From positions 1-55,640 of IMG/VR virus record IMGVR_UViG_3300027847_002824: 55,640 nucleotides of DNA. One strand, written 5' to 3'. The translations under genes were made by a program, and so were the position numbers. This document shows positions 8,442 through 16,587 of this stretch, in pieces; the stretch's first letter is position 1, and every line of letters starts with the position of its first letter. A model generated the notes under the pieces. The model worked only from the letters and a program-made list of their open reading frames with translations, was not told where the DNA came from and did no database searches. The DNA is from a virus.

Positions 8442-8921
8442 ATGACCAACTATGTAATTGTTTGGACGCAGCGTGGGAACTCGAAAGATAATGTTCTTTT
8501 GGTTCTAAAAGACAAACCAGAGTGGCAAAAAGGGAAGTTAAATCTTCCCGGTGGCAAGGTTGAAGATGATGAATCTCCTCTTAAAGCAGCAGTAAGAGAG
8601 CTTAAAGAAGAAACTGGATACGATTCAATTCTTCCTGTAAGAAGCATGGGAATCGTGCAAGACGGCACCAGCATGATTCATTGTGTCAAAGCTGTGATCA
8701 TGGACAATGATGCTCCCTCTCCAAGAGAAGAGGAGACACAAGAAGTTCTGTGGACTCCATGGTACAAAGCAGAGCAGGATTCACGTCTTATACCAAACTT
8801 GAGGGTTATTATTCCTTTAATGATGACAGGAGTTTCCGGTTGGGCAATTGGCGATACCTATAAAGGAAGCGGCAAAAAACGCCATACCATTAAGATAAGT
8901 TTGCCGACAAGAGAAATTTGA
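8442..8921 (+). CDS. Nudix hydrolase
   Basis: 159 residues with a complete Nudix box, G-x5-E-x7-R-E-L-x-E-E-x-G-Y, visible as GKVEDDE followed by RELKEETGY. Nudix enzymes cleave nucleoside diphosphates linked to another group, with Mg2+ bound by the box glutamates. In phages they often clean up modified nucleotides or NAD-like molecules. Substrate not determinable here. It stands alone between a terminator and the helicase gene. Confidence 0.93.
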   Translation: MTNYVIVWTQRGNSKDNVLLVLKDKPEWQKGKLNLPGGKVEDDESPLKAAVRELKEETGYDSILPVRSMGIVQDGTSMIHCVKAVIMDNDAPSPREEETQEVLWTPWYKAEQDSRLIPNLRVIIPLMMTGVSGWAIGDTYKGSGKKRHTIKISLPTREI

Positions 8922-9007
8922 TAATAAGAAGCATGGGCGCATCTTAAAGTTTATGGTATAAAGCTTGGATAACAAGATTACATAAAAGATAAAAGGAAGT
9001 GTGCCCA

Positions 9008-10579
9008 ATGGACGATATGTTTGAAGACCCAACTTTAGCTGACCCAGATGCAGAATCAGAAATCAAATACTCATGGGACGAAGATTTCCAGAGACACGTT
9101 ATTTCCCTTCTTCTGTTAGACCGACAATTCATCTTGCAATCTCTTGATTTGGTTAAGCCAAATTACTTTACAAACAAAGCTCATCAAAAAGCTTGTGCTG
9201 TAACATTTAAGTTTTTCAAAGAGCATCGGATTCTTCCGAACAAAACATTTTTGATTCAAGAGATTAAAGATGATTTGAAAGACAACAAATCTCTTGACTA
9301 TTACTTGTCAGAGATTGGTCTTCTTTATGATTACTTTCAGCCCGGTCTTGATGCTAGAGATTATCTTCAAAACAAGATTGTCTACTTTGCCAAAATACAA
9401 GCTATCAAAGCCGCCTTCAAAGAGTCACTAGCGAAGATAGACAAAGCTCCTGAAAATGAAAATACATGGGGTGAAGTTTATGAATTGATGCGGAAGTCGA
9501 TGGAGACCAATGAGAACTTTGATCTTGGTCTTGATTACTTCAATACCATCAAAGACCGCTACGAGCAGATGGAAGATGATAAAGAAGAAAGAGCAAAATT
9601 TGTATTGGGTTTGATGGGGATCGACACTGAAATTAGTGCTGGCGGATACATTAAAGGAGAGATGGTTTCTTTCGTTGGTGGATCAGGTGTTGGAAAGTCG
9701 GTTATGCTTTGTTGCCTTACTGCAACGAATGTGTTACGTGGTAAGAACGGCGTGTACATCACCTTGGAATTAGCGGCAGAAAAAGTAGCAGATAGAATGG
9801 ACGCAATCCTTACTGGATTTCCCATTCAATCTCTTTCATCTCATAGAGACGATATCTTTTCAAAGCTAACTGAATTGGAAGGTGTTGAATATAAAGAAGA
9901 TGGGTTGGGCTCTTTGGTGATTAAGCAATTCCCTGCTCAAACCTGTACGGTGAATACAGTCAGGTCATATTTGTCCCAGCTTCGATTTCATGGTTTTGAA
10001 CCAGATTTTGTTGTCTTGGATTACATTGGTGAAATGAAAGACCTTCCGGGAATGAAAACTTATGAGTCTCGGGAGAAGACTGTTAGTGAGCTTCGAGGAA
10101 TGGCGACAGAGGAAAATGTATTCTTGGCTACAGCCATGCAGCCAAATAGAGGCTCCAGAGAGACACAGAAGGACGACAGAGGCCGTATTGAGGAAGAACA
10201 CTTGGCAGACTCCTTTGGACAGATCAGGCCGTTAGACGGCTGTTTCTCGTTGAACCAGAATGATGTAGAGAAATTACTGGGAATTGGCCGTTGTTACGTC
10301 ATTAAACAACGAGATGGTCGAAGTCGATATATGATTCGCTTGCGCTTTGACCTTGAAAGCCTTAAAATATCAGAAATATCTCAAGACAAATACTTGGATA
10401 TACTTAACAGTCACAAGCAGTCTGTTGAAGGCGATGTTGTGATTGATCACATGGGTTCGGTCAAAGTTACAGAAGAAGACAAAGTTGAGGCGGTTATGAA
10501 CCGTGGCACAGGGTGGGCACCCGGCCAAGGAGAGACCGACACAATCGGCGATGATAGCAAAGACCAAGACCCTCAATAA
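9008..10579 (+). CDS. DnaB-family replicative DNA helicase
   Basis: 523 residues. An N-terminal DnaB-like helical domain (about 20-150) is followed by a RecA-like ATPase with Walker A GGSGVGKS (about 223-230), Walker B-like DFVVLDYIGEM, and an arginine-rich end of the core (IKQRDGRSRY). Such helicases form hexamers and unwind DNA at the fork; T4 gp41 is the functional counterpart. The start is set at ATG 9008 because AGGAAG lies 8 bases upstream; a GTG at 8999 would overlap that RBS. The C-terminal tail is acidic and Gly-rich. Confidence 0.92.
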   Translation: MDDMFEDPTLADPDAESEIKYSWDEDFQRHVISLLLLDRQFILQSLDLVKPNYFTNKAHQKACAVTFKFFKEHRILPNKTFLIQEIKDDLKDNKSLDYYLSEIGLLYDYFQPGLDARDYLQNKIVYFAKIQAIKAAFKESLAKIDKAPENENTWGEVYELMRKSMETNENFDLGLDYFNTIKDRYEQMEDDKEERAKFVLGLMGIDTEISAGGYIKGEMVSFVGGSGVGKSVMLCCLTATNVLRGKNGVYITLELAAEKVADRMDAILTGFPIQSLSSHRDDIFSKLTELEGVEYKEDGLGSLVIKQFPAQTCTVNTVRSYLSQLRFHGFEPDFVVLDYIGEMKDLPGMKTYESREKTVSELRGMATEENVFLATAMQPNRGSRETQKDDRGRIEEEHLADSFGQIRPLDGCFSLNQNDVEKLLGIGRCYVIKQRDGRSRYMIRLRFDLESLKISEISQDKYLDILNSHKQSVEGDVVIDHMGSVKVTEEDKVEAVMNRGTGWAPGQGETDTIGDDSKDQDPQ

Positions 10580-10606
10580 CGATAACAAAAGAAACAGAGG
10601 TGAATG

Positions 10607-11167
10607 ATGTCAGTAGAAAAATTAGAAATTGGGACAAGTTCGGTTGTTATCGATCCTGCCAATTTAACATTTAGTGAAGCCACTCTAAACAACTACGTTG
10701 AGACAGAGGCGGCTTATTACGACAATTTTGGTGCGTACTTAGCTCTTGCTGAGAAGAACTTGCAAATTAGAGATATCGAGCATGAGAAGCTTTTCCATTC
10801 TCGATACATTGAAGCCAAGGATGTCGGCGGCACTGAAAAATACTGTGAAGCCAAGGCAAAAGTTGATCCTGATGTTGTTGCTCTTAAAGAGCGATGCGTA
10901 GAGGCTAAATACATGGTGACACGTCTTAAGCAACATCTCAAAGCTTGGGATAAAAACCACGACAATGCCCAAAGCTTGGGACACATGCTTCGTAAAGCAA
11001 TGGACAAGCTAAACTCTGCCATAATGGGGAAAGCTGGATATGGGGATTATGTTCCCAGTGATGATCTCATTGAGGAAACATGTCCTGCTGCAACTGTTAC
11101 AGAAGTTGAGGTAGACGATGATTTGCAATTTGCAGCAGACGATTTAGGAATTTCCGACTTGGTATGA
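10607..11167 (+). CDS. UvsY-like recombination mediator (putative)
   Basis: 186 residues, mainly helical. It begins with a strand and VIDPANLTFSEA, followed by charged helices with a tract rich in Tyr, Lys and Glu, a layout close to T4 UvsY (137 residues, VFIDSTKLQYEA start). UvsY loads UvsX onto ssDNA covered with gp32; both partners are encoded in this block (16588 and 17744). The acidic C-terminal tail is extra. ATG 10607 has AGAGG 6 bases upstream and is preferred to ATG 10604. The assignment rests on pattern and context, not on a strong motif. Confidence 0.45.
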   Translation: MSVEKLEIGTSSVVIDPANLTFSEATLNNYVETEAAYYDNFGAYLALAEKNLQIRDIEHEKLFHSRYIEAKDVGGTEKYCEAKAKVDPDVVALKERCVEAKYMVTRLKQHLKAWDKNHDNAQSLGHMLRKAMDKLNSAIMGKAGYGDYVPSDDLIEETCPAATVTEVEVDDDLQFAADDLGISDLV

Positions 11168-12483
11168 AATCATTAGACCTAATTATTGAGCTTCGCAATA
11201 AAAATTTTTCCAACAAAGAAATTTGTAGAAGGCTAAATGAAAAATCTATTCCAGCACCATTAGGAAAACCGGAATGGAACTATAGGCTTTTGGCGGAATT
11301 TGAAGCTGAAGACATACACCGAAGGCTTGCTAAAATTTCTGGACCATTGCATGAGAAGCATTCAGGGATATCTGACGATACTCTTTATGGTTCTTTTCAT
11401 TACGATAAATTCAATTACACCAAATGTTGGAGAGACACTCTTCAAAGGTTTGATCAGTTTTGTATTCCTAAAGACCTATCGGGGAAAACTGTTTTAGACA
11501 TAGGCAGCAACACTGGGGCGATGAGCTTTGAGTTTGCTAGAAGAGGCGCAAAAGTAACAGGGTTGGAATACAACAGAGAGAGAGTCTCTGTTTGTAATGA
11601 ACTTCGTGATTATCTTGAAGTCGATGCAGAGTTTCATCATGTTGATCTTAATCTCAGCATTCCAGATTCCATAAGTTGTCAAGAGTATGACATTGTTTGT
11701 TGTTGTGCGGTAGACGCTTATGTTGATGACCAAGCTGTTCTTTATAAGTTTGTGTCAGACATGGCCAAAGATACTTGTTATTTTGAATCAAATCATCCAA
11801 GTGCTGTGAGCAAAAATATCACAAAAGAAGTTGAAGATGTCAAGAAGCATTTTCGTTCAAGTTTTGAAAAAGTTGTTTTCATAGGTCAAAATGGACAAAG
11901 AAGAGTTTTCGTGTTTTCTAATTCAGATTTGTCTTTTGGAAAAAGCGGAACAGCTTTGGTAGAAGGATATCACGAAAGAAAATATTTCTGTCACGATGAA
12001 TGGCAGATGGTAAAAGATTGTTATGAGAAGGTGTCAGACATTGAACAGTGCGTCCCAATGGATTTTTCAAGAGTAGGTTGGGTTAAATCTAAACACATTC
12101 AAGGAAGATTATTAAAGAAGATGATAGAATTGATAGGAGATGAGTCAATTTGGATTGCTGATCCCAAATTAAAAGAAAGTGTGAAAAAACAAACAATTTC
12201 TTTTATTCATAGTCTTATCGAAAGAGGCGTGTCTCATAGAGATATTCATACAGGCAATATGATTGTGGATGAATATGGGAAATTGTTTGTTATAGATTGG
12301 GAGTGGGTTGTTTTTGATGAAAACATGTATGACATAACAGGAACAGGAGAAACTCCCAATGGTGTAAGACAAACTCTTTTTTCTATGCCTTGCGGAGACA
12401 AACTAAATACTGTTGCACATGTTTTAGGAATCACAAAAGAAGACTTCCGTGATAAATACTCTCATGAAGAACCATTGGATTGA
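11164..12483 (+). CDS. HTH - methyltransferase - kinase-like fusion
   Basis: 439 residues with three recognisable parts. Residues 1-50 resemble the helix-turn-helix end of serine recombinases (ICRRLNEKSIPAPLGKPEW). Residues about 105-230 are a class I SAM methyltransferase with LDIGSNTGAMSFEFARRG. Residues about 260-439 are a kinase or aminoglycoside-phosphotransferase-like domain with the catalytic loop HRDIHTGN at 358 and a metal-binding VIDWEW at about 377. Either enzyme alone is common; the fusion is not. Possible targets are sugars, lipids or proteins, none of them shown by sequence. Start overlaps the preceding stop (ATGA). Confidence 0.75.
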   Translation: MKSLDLIIELRNKNFSNKEICRRLNEKSIPAPLGKPEWNYRLLAEFEAEDIHRRLAKISGPLHEKHSGISDDTLYGSFHYDKFNYTKCWRDTLQRFDQFCIPKDLSGKTVLDIGSNTGAMSFEFARRGAKVTGLEYNRERVSVCNELRDYLEVDAEFHHVDLNLSIPDSISCQEYDIVCCCAVDAYVDDQAVLYKFVSDMAKDTCYFESNHPSAVSKNITKEVEDVKKHFRSSFEKVVFIGQNGQRRVFVFSNSDLSFGKSGTALVEGYHERKYFCHDEWQMVKDCYEKVSDIEQCVPMDFSRVGWVKSKHIQGRLLKKMIELIGDESIWIADPKLKESVKKQTISFIHSLIERGVSHRDIHTGNMIVDEYGKLFVIDWEWVVFDENMYDITGTGETPNGVRQTLFSMPCGDKLNTVAHVLGITKEDFRDKYSHEEPLD

Positions 12484-12844
12484 ACAGTATAGAAAAAAGA
12501 AGTCTAAATTTTGGACAACAGAATTTGCAAAAAATGGAATTTTTGTATTAAAACCACGAATATCAGGTGTGTCTTTGGGTCAAAGTTATTGCAAGATTCT
12601 TTTCGTAGATTCAATGTTCGCTCTTCAAGACAATGAGTTGATGGACTTTCTTAACATTTGTCATCAACAAGGCATGTCTGGGATGTATGCCAGATTAAGA
12701 TGTTTCAGGGGTCTTGAGTCTCCTACAGAATTAGAAAACTATGAGTTAACTGATCTGTCTTATTCTCAGTTGGGAATGGGAGTTAAACCAGACGACATTA
12801 AGTTTGAGTTTTCTTACAAGAACAAAAATCATCATGTGTTGTAA
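12464..12844 (+). CDS. Unknown protein
   Basis: 126 residues from ATG 12464; an in-frame GTG at 12449 is the alternative, and neither has a clear RBS. The N-terminus is basic (QYRKKKSKFW). No family recognised. It overlaps the end of the fusion gene by 20 bases, so it is probably translated with it and may act on the same target. Confidence 0.65.
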   Translation: MKNHWIEQYRKKKSKFWTTEFAKNGIFVLKPRISGVSLGQSYCKILFVDSMFALQDNELMDFLNICHQQGMSGMYARLRCFRGLESPTELENYELTDLSYSQLGMGVKPDDIKFEFSYKNKNHHVL

Positions 12845-12869
12845 AATTAAAGTACGGATGGCATATATA

Positions 12870-13066
12870 ACTTACCGTCCGTTGCTGTAAACCATGATGG
12901 TTGAGACTAACTTCGATGATGTCGCATCCAGAGTTTACGGCGAGTCAATGACTTACGAAGGTTTTTGATGATACCCATAGAGGAGTCAAAGAACGTGTCA
13001 CACTCGTTGGTGTAACAACCATTAGGGAGCCGTAAATCTTTGTTGGATAACGGTTCCCTTTTTTTG
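12870..13066 (+). ncRNA. Candidate structured RNA ending in a terminator
   Basis: The 177-base gap after 12844 contains several plus-strand hairpins: ACGGA/TCCGT around 12853-12880, GTAAAC (12887-12892) pairing with GTTTAC (12933-12938), GTTG/CAAC near 13010, and then a terminator at 13024. No good promoter is visible upstream (TTGTAA and TATATA have a 19-base spacing), so it could be the 3' part of the upstream mRNA instead. Ends are estimates. Confidence 0.35.
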
Positions 13067-13405
13067 TAGATGGATGTCGCTATACATCCACTCTGAAGAG
13101 TTGCAAATTTTAGGATCGGGCGAGCTAAGAATTTTGTAATGTTCCCACGCACTGTTGGTGCCGGTATTCAATCGAATGAAATGATATCCGGGGCACTCCA
13201 TAGTGAATTTAGCAAACCAACCTGTTTGATTTAAGTTCCACGTGTGTATGGGAATCCATCCTTCTTCTTTAGTTATAATGGAAACAACAAGACCTTGTTC
13301 GTCGAACCCATCTAATGGAATTCCGTTACAACCTTCTAAGAGCTTTGTTTGAAAATCAAAATTAGGCGGCAATCCAAAAAATCCAGCACAACAATTATTG
13401 TTCAT
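13022..13405 (-). CDS. Unknown protein
   Basis: 127 residues, rich in Trp, Gly, Cys and aromatic residues (NCCAGFFGLPPNF near the start; ECPGYHFIRLNTG in the middle). There is no known family, signal peptide or membrane span. The start codon lacks an RBS, but a TATAAT box preceded by TG lies about 65 bases upstream on the minus strand (13470 region). It is isolated between two plus-strand blocks and could be an unusual structural or moron-type gene. Coding status is likely but not certain. Confidence 0.55.
   Translation of the reverse strand: MNNNCCAGFFGLPPNFDFQTKLLEGCNGIPLDGFDEQGLVVSIITKEEGWIPIHTWNLNQTGWFAKFTMECPGYHFIRLNTGTNSAWEHYKILSSPDPKICNSSEWMYSDIHLQKKGTVIQQRFTAP
13024..13066 (+). terminator. 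Plus-strand terminator inside the end of a minus-strand gene
   Basis: AGGGAGCCG (13024-13032) pairs with CGGTTCCCT (one G-U pair) at 13051-13059, followed by a T-run. It overlaps the last codons of the convergent minus-strand gene and ends transcription from the UvsY/fusion block. Confidence 0.75.
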
Positions 13406-13593
13406 ACCATTTGGTTGGTATTGATCTTTATGAACAAAAAGAAGAAGACCTTAAAATACCTGTCCTATGCTATTATAACATATGACATAATCAAACTCAG
13501 GATAGACTTTAGGGAGCAATCTTGTGGACTCACTGAGACATTCCCAGCCAGCTTCACTGACATTTCCCATTGTCCATCTGATTAAAGGTTTCA

Positions 13594-14064
13594 TTGGTAT
13601 TAGTTATGATAAATAAAAAAACATTTGAAGTGCGATCCAGAGGGTATGCTCAGGAGTTTAAGTCGGACAAACCGTGGGCTGCAATTAGCGTGACCACAGA
13701 ACCACCATGGCCTGATCTATTAGAGGAAAATAGAGTTGGTTTATTGCAGTTGGAATTTATGGACGCTGAGTTCATAAGGCCGACAAGCAAATGGAGCAAT
13801 GGGCTGTCTATCTTTAATGAAGATCATGCAATGCAAATTTTGGAATTTGTTTCTGATATGTGGGACAAAGCTGAAGTTTTCATGGCTCATTGTGATGCAG
13901 GACAATCTCGGTCTCCAGCAATTGCTGCTGCAATTGAAAATATTTACTATGGTTCTGGAGCAGATCAGCATTGGTTTAACACAAAAACTCCTAATATGCT
14001 TGTTTACAGAAAAATATTAGATGTGGAACATGAAAAAAATTCAGATTCTCCAGAAGAATCATAA
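13594..14064 (+). CDS. Protein tyrosine phosphatase-like protein
   Basis: 156 residues. It contains the signature HCDAGQSRS (His99, Cys100, Arg106), matching H-C-x5-R-S of cysteine-dependent protein phosphatases, followed by a helix as in the family. A candidate general acid lies upstream (PPWPDL, Asp near residue 36). Such enzymes remove phosphate from Tyr or Ser/Thr, or from phosphoinositides or sugars. The start is either TTG 13594 (AAAGG upstream) or ATG 13606. It lies close to the kinase-like fusion protein, a possible opposing pair, but that is inference. Confidence 0.72.
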   Translation: MVLVMINKKTFEVRSRGYAQEFKSDKPWAAISVTTEPPWPDLLEENRVGLLQLEFMDAEFIRPTSKWSNGLSIFNEDHAMQILEFVSDMWDKAEVFMAHCDAGQSRSPAIAAAIENIYYGSGADQHWFNTKTPNMLVYRKILDVEHEKNSDSPEES

Positions 14065-14112
14065 AGCATGTACTATGTTTAAGGCAGATGGTTACTGCGG
14101 CTAAAGCGGGAT

Positions 14113-14754
14113 ATGGAAGTCCCCGAACAACCTCCATCTAAGGAAGAGTGTCAGAGATTTCGATCTTTGACACTCTTTTCTTTTATGGACTATGTAAAAC
14201 TCCAAGACAATTTAGATAAAGCACTGATTGGTCCTCAACAGTTGCTTTCTGGCACAAAGGTTCTTACAGAAGCCTCTCGTGAATCTCCTGCATATTTGGA
14301 TAGAAGACATTTTCCATTTTGGTATCATCTAGGCAAACAACTGCCTGATATCGATAGAGTGATGCAAGTTGGTCCATATTTAGGATTAGTTGGTTCATGT
14401 CTTCTTCAAAGCTGTTCTGTTGCTGAATGGCATGTGTGTAGCGGCGGGGCCTATGAAATCACCAAGTCAAATATAAGGCTTCATTCCCCAAAAACAGAGA
14501 CAAAATTTGTTTCTCCAGAAGAGTGTGGTGAGATTGGGCTGGCTTTAATCACAGAAAACTGTGATCTTACACACGACCCTATCACAGAACTCTTTAATCT
14601 ATTGTGGGATTGTCTAGCTCCAGAAGGATTATTAGTTTGTGACTATATAAATTCTGACGCTCAAGGAGAGGCTTTTGAGGACTTCTGTAGGGTGAAGAAT
14701 AGAGAGTCTCACACATTCAAAACAAGGTATGGCGTCGGAATCATAGAGAGGTAA
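14113..14754 (+). CDS. Methyltransferase-fold protein (putative)
   Basis: 213 residues. VMQVGPYLGLVGSCLL looks like a worn SAM-binding glycine loop, and LLWDCLAPEGLLVCDYI matches the strand after the central helix of class I methyltransferases. Catalytic motifs are not obvious, so it may be inactive or bind another ligand. It is four bases upstream of the next gene and probably in the same operon. Confidence 0.5.
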   Translation: MEVPEQPPSKEECQRFRSLTLFSFMDYVKLQDNLDKALIGPQQLLSGTKVLTEASRESPAYLDRRHFPFWYHLGKQLPDIDRVMQVGPYLGLVGSCLLQSCSVAEWHVCSGGAYEITKSNIRLHSPKTETKFVSPEECGEIGLALITENCDLTHDPITELFNLLWDCLAPEGLLVCDYINSDAQGEAFEDFCRVKNRESHTFKTRYGVGIIER

Positions 14755-14757
14755 CTT

Positions 14758-15681
14758 ATGGGATATGAAATAAACTACAAATATCATCCACGTCTTGAAG
14801 AAGGCGTTGGATATAATCACGAAGTGGAAGAAGTTAGGAAAGTCAAAGTTGGGAAACCATTTGACGACACTCCTCTTGAGAAATGTGCAGCAGCAATAAC
14901 TGCACAACTTGCAAGAAGAGACATCTGGGTTATTGATGTTGATGTGTATGAACTTGTTAAGAAGCAAATCAGTTTCAAAGAATCAAAAGATGGAAAAGGG
15001 ATAGTCTTAAAGAACAAACGATTCACCTTGGGTGCCACTGCGGAATTGATTGCTGAAGACTTGATAGAAGTTCCAATGGTAGCACCAGTAGTCGCTTCTA
15101 CGGCTCTAGTACCAGCAGCCGCAGCACCAGTTCAAAGTAACTTGGAGCCGCATGAGATGATTACAGCACCGACAACTCAAGGTACAGATAATTTGTACTC
15201 CAATCCAAATCAAGCGGCTGTTAGAAGAAGCATTGATCCAAGAAACATCGATAAAACAAAAGCTCTTTATCAGGTGTATTACGAACCTTATGTAAGTCAA
15301 GCAGAGGCTAAGTCACTTAAGCTTCGCTTTACTGAAGATACAAGGTATAATGTTCATCAAGTAATCCCGTCTGCTACTGGGAAGTTAGATGCTCAGCAAA
15401 TTGCTTTAACAGACGATACTGGTCAGGTTGTCGTCTTAGATGAGAAGTTCTTCACTTCAGCAGGGAGGGGACTTGTCGGCGATGCCGAAGTCGGGTTTTC
15501 GGAGCCAAGATCAGCAAGAAGAAATAAAAACAAACTCATGTATGACGGAGAGCTTACAACCGGAGGGCAAGAGTTGGCTTCGTCGGGTGCTGCGGTGGGT
15601 GACATTCCGGTAGATGATGGACATATACCGGAAGACTTGTTAGTCACTCCAGATTTAAGACCGGGGAGAGCAGTAAGATAA
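14758..15681 (+). CDS. Unknown two-domain protein
   Basis: 307 residues. An N-terminal domain (1-105) of mixed strands and helices is followed by an Ala/Pro/Val-rich linker (about 108-130) and a C-terminal domain ending in a Gly/Pro-rich tail. GAGAGGT upstream makes a good RBS for ATG 14758. No family recognised. The stop shares a base with the start of the next small gene (TAATG). A structural or DNA-associated role is possible; nothing in the sequence decides. Confidence 0.7.
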   Translation: MGYEINYKYHPRLEEGVGYNHEVEEVRKVKVGKPFDDTPLEKCAAAITAQLARRDIWVIDVDVYELVKKQISFKESKDGKGIVLKNKRFTLGATAELIAEDLIEVPMVAPVVASTALVPAAAAPVQSNLEPHEMITAPTTQGTDNLYSNPNQAAVRRSIDPRNIDKTKALYQVYYEPYVSQAEAKSLKLRFTEDTRYNVHQVIPSATGKLDAQQIALTDDTGQVVVLDEKFFTSAGRGLVGDAEVGFSEPRSARRNKNKLMYDGELTTGGQELASSGAAVGDIPVDDGHIPEDLLVTPDLRPGRAVR

Positions 15682-15839
15682 TGAAAACTGCAAATACTAT
15701 TTTTCACATGTTGTGTTTTTCAAAGAATCCGCTGCCTTGGTATCTTAAGGCCCTTAAGATGGTTTTATTTGTTTGTTTATGGTCGATAGAAGAAGCATGT
15801 TTTTTGTATCGATGGATAAAAAGGAAGATGAGAATATGA
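15681..15839 (+). CDS. Small membrane protein (52 residues)
   Basis: ATG 15681 overlaps the previous stop (TAATG) and gives MKTANTIFHMLC... with a hydrophobic stretch MVLFVCLWSIEEACFLY in the middle and a basic end (RWIKRKMRI). This suits a small membrane-associated protein. It has no separate RBS and would depend on coupling. Codon use looks normal. Function unknown. Confidence 0.5.
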   Translation: MKTANTIFHMLCFSKNPLPWYLKALKMVLFVCLWSIEEACFLYRWIKRKMRI

Positions 15840-15897
15840 AAGATTCCATAGACGCAGCCGACGCAAATTTTAGGACATAAATTTAAGGATAAAGAAA

Positions 15898-16485
15898 ATG
15901 ACATCACAGGCACAAAGAAAGTTAAAGAAAAAGAAGACTAAGGAAAGAGATGCCAAGAAAAGAGTTTTGGCACGGCGGGAAGCATTAAGAGTACCGCTTC
16001 GTGAAGAGAAGGCCGAAGCTCGACGCAACAAACGGCAAGACAAGTTCATAAAGGAAGTTGCGTCACTCGACAATAATTTTCAGTTCTTCACTGAAGAGCA
16101 GTTGGCAAATCTTGATGAATCTACGTTAACTCAACTTGAAGAGAACTGTAAGGTGCTTCGTGGTCTTGAACATGAGTTCGAGAAGGAAGTTGAAGCGAAG
16201 CTTCAATTGAACGAAGAGCTTGAAGATGACGGGCATTTTTCTCTTCAAGAGAAACTTAAAGCCATGTCTGAAAAGACCATTACTCAGCAGAAAAATATCG
16301 CTGACCAACAAGATGTAGGAACTGGTGGAGTGGCTGACTGTAAGATGGCTGTTGCTAAAGCAAAATCAGTTAAGAAAAAGTCAGACACGGCAGAAATTGC
16401 TTTAGTTAAAGCAAATGAGGACTCTTCTGAAATTGCTGATTCCCCAGAGGTGTCGCTTTCTAAGGTCGTTGAAGAAATTTCTTAA
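15898..16485 (+). CDS. Unknown coiled-coil protein
   Basis: 195 residues. The first 45 are strikingly basic and helical (RKLKKKKTKERDAKKR), followed by an acidic predicted coiled coil (about 60-135) and an Ala/Lys-rich tail that ends in acidic residues. AAGGAT is a usable RBS. The basic-acidic layout suggests nucleic acid or protein binding. It directly precedes the gp32-like gene and could be a replication accessory such as a loader, but no T4 counterpart is recognisable. Confidence 0.65.
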   Translation: MTSQAQRKLKKKKTKERDAKKRVLARREALRVPLREEKAEARRNKRQDKFIKEVASLDNNFQFFTEEQLANLDESTLTQLEENCKVLRGLEHEFEKEVEAKLQLNEELEDDGHFSLQEKLKAMSEKTITQQKNIADQQDVGTGGVADCKMAVAKAKSVKKKSDTAEIALVKANEDSSEIADSPEVSLSKVVEEIS

Positions 16486-16502
16486 ACTTCTGCTAAAGTC
16501 CA

Positions 16503-16531
16503 TTGACCCTTGTTACGAAAAGTAGTATAAG
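16503..16531 (+). promoter_or_regulatory. Sigma70-like promoter
   Basis: TTGACC (16503-16508), 17-base spacer, TATAAG (16526-16531): close to the consensus. It drives the ssDNA-binding protein gene with a leader of about 50 bases. Confidence 0.85.
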
Positions 16532-16587
16532 ACACTTATCAATACTGTGAATTGGTCACAGCTACTTTAACAAACGAGGAGAGTACG

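Noticed and set aside
13349-13585. Plus-strand frame in the 13406-13593 gap
   Set aside because: Lys-rich chance frame overlapping the start of the minus-strand gene, without RBS; the gap holds only possible -10 boxes.
15836-15880. 14-codon frame after the 52-residue membrane protein
   Set aside because: Too short and without features; an ATGA overlap alone is not enough.
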